Source: an uncultured Ruminococcus sp.
GTDB taxonomy: Bacteria; Bacillota; Clostridia; Oscillospirales; CAG-272
NCBI GenBank assembly: GCA_902791785.1
Contig: CADAXH010000067.1
Location: forward strand, 1-7,952
Length of the DNA stretch: 7,952 nucleotides
Reading direction: 5' to 3'
Shown: positions 6,891 through 7,952 of the stretch, in pieces
Layout: each line of letters starts with the position of its first letter
Position numbering within the stretch: position 1 is the first letter of the stretch
Notes under the pieces: generated by a model
What the model was told of the DNA's origin: nothing
The model's database searches: none
Seen by the model: only the letters and a program-made list of their open reading frames with translations
Translations under genes and position numbers: made by a program

Positions 6891-7952
6891 CGAGGAAGGA
6901 TATAAGGAATGCCTGAACGCCCAGAAAGAAAGAGCAAGAGCTGCAAGAGGCAACATCAGCGGATGGGCAGACAACATGAAATCACTCTTTGCCGAACTCC
7001 CGAAAACCGAATTCAAAGGATATGAGACACTCGAATGCAAAGCTAAAATTGTTGCAATTCTCGATTCGGACACAATGCAGAAGCAGGATATTTCGTCAGA
7101 CAAGTCCATTCTGATTACCGACGTGACTCCTTTCTACGGAGAAGGCGGAGGCCAGGTGGGAGACAGAGGAACTATTACCGGTGCAAACGGCACAGCTAAT
7201 GTTGTTGACACACGCAAAAATGACGGAGTATATATCCATTTCTGCGAAATCACAAATGGTTCATTCTCTGTCGGAGACGAAGTTACACTTTCCGTAAACA
7301 AGGAAATCAGAAGCGCAACTGCCAGAAACCACAGTTCGGTTCACCTGCTCGATTCAGCCCTCAGAGAAGTTCTCGGGGATCATGTCAGACAGGCCGGTTC
7401 TTACGTTGACGAAAACGAAGGAAGGTTCGACTTCACTCACTTTGCTTCGATGACAAAAGAAGAACTTGACAGAGTTGAAAAGCTCGTCAACCGGAAGATT
7501 CTGGAAAATCTCAAGGTCACAACGGAAGTAATGGATATTGAGTCAGCAAAGAAATCAGGCGCAATCGCTCTGTTTGGTGAAAAATACGGCGACTACGTGA
7601 GAGTAGTCAGAATGGCAGACTTCTCAAGTGAATTCTGTGGCGGAACACATGTCGATTCAACCGGAAACATCGGTCTGTTCAGAATTGTGTCCGAAAGTTC
7701 AGTTGCTGCCGGAACCAGAAGAATCACTTCTGTAACAGGTTTCAGAGCTTATGAGCAGTCAAAAGCAGATTCGGAACTTCTCAAAGATATTGAGACAGCT
7801 CTCAAGGCAAACAACTCATCGGAAATAATTGAAAAAATAAATGTTCTCCAGAATGACCTGAAGAAAGCAAAGAAAGATCTTGAAGAGAGCCAGGTCAAGA
7901 ATGCGACTGCTGGAACAGAAGAAATGCTCAGCAAGGCAGTTGACGTAAACGG
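6883..7952 (+). CDS. alaS: AlaRS C-terminal fragment: editing domain and coiled-coil start, partial
   Basis: In the +1 frame from about 6880, an open reading continues without stops to the right edge, starting GIDEEGYKECLNAQKERARA. The editing domain hydrolyses mischarged Ser- or Gly-tRNA-Ala. Its zinc-binding motifs are intact: HSSVH (HxxxH) at 7330-7344 and CGGTH (CxxxH) at 7636-7650. Upstream is TPFYGEGGGQVGD, the usual entry to the editing fold, and downstream AAGTRRI.SVTG. The end of the window is Lys/Glu-rich, with heptad-like leucines, and corresponds to the coiled coil before the C-Ala domain, which lies outside. The first in-frame ATG is at 6976, without a clear ribosome-binding site, so independent translation is doubtful. 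A free-standing editing protein (AlaX type) is unlikely because upstream linker sequence, the coiled coil and frame position all mark it as the rest of the adjacent alaS. Confidence 0.85.

Larger units (their letters stand above)
5727..7952 (+). pseudogene. alaS: Alanyl-tRNA synthetase locus broken by a frame-disrupting deletion (3' end beyond the right edge)
   Basis: Taken together, the two following coding segments make one AlaRS in family domain order: catalytic domain, tRNA-recognition domain, editing domain, start of the coiled coil. They are in different frames: codons start at 5727 (phase 0) before the break and at 6883 (phase +1) after it. Compared from memory with B. subtilis AlaRS, the genuine sequence jumps from KKNGKDK directly to KLGIDEEGY, skipping about 29 residues that normally include GxxAFKLYDTYGFPxxLT. 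A deletion of about 80-95 bp with length 2 modulo 3 explains both the missing residues and the phase change. Both sides of the break are otherwise clean, with no other stops, so the lesion is recent or is an assembly error. If real, no full-length AlaRS is made from this locus. Confidence 0.8.

Noticed and set aside
6606..7109. Minus-strand 167-codon frame crossing the alaS break.
   Set aside because: It is antisense to genuine AlaRS sequence on both sides, and its length results from the deletion joining two open antisense stretches.

Overview
The window carries three housekeeping genes and one divergent regulatory region, and looks like a chromosome segment of a low-to-moderate GC Bacillota, most probably class Clostridia (Ruminococcus/Oscillospiraceae-like). 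This placement is an inference from protein character: a Bacillus-like RNA polymerase beta subunit with a long acidic tail, an alanyl-tRNA synthetase with the Cys-rich insert common in clostridial enzymes, AGA-rich arginine codons, and textbook sigma-A promoters. I cannot name a species.

Layout. Positions 1-1580 (minus strand) hold the first ~526 codons of rpoC, running off the left edge. Positions 1595-5341 (minus) hold a complete rpoB, which starts at TTG and ends 14 nt before rpoC, with the rpoC ribosome-binding site next to the rpoB stop. Positions 5342-5726 are a non-coding divergent region. From the rpoB side it holds a ~178-nt rpoB leader with short repeats and possible hairpins, a near-consensus rpoB promoter with extended -10 and A/T-rich upstream sequence, a small GC-rich island with two 10-bp palindromes, and a consensus-like alaS promoter with a short leader. 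Positions 5727-7952 (plus) hold alaS, which runs off the right edge.

The main anomaly is in alaS. The catalytic and tRNA-recognition part (384 genuine residues) reads into a stop at 6888-6890. The rest of the enzyme, with an apparently intact editing domain and the start of the C-terminal coiled coil, continues in the +1 frame from about 6880. This is not a one-base slip: roughly 29 residues expected at this point, including the family motif around LYDTYGFP, are absent. The simplest reading is a deletion of about 80-95 bp whose length is 2 modulo 3. It is either a real mutation or an assembly error. AlaRS is normally essential, so the difference matters.

The second notable point is context. 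In most Firmicutes rpoBC follows rplKAJL; here rpoB has its own strong promoter and its upstream neighbour is divergent alaS. RpoB and RpoC form the catalytic core of RNA polymerase, and AlaRS charges tRNA-Ala. The shared 385-bp region could coordinate transcription and translation capacity, but that is inference. I found no mobile element, CRISPR array, tRNA, rRNA or intrinsic terminator, and no evidence of a new multi-gene system.
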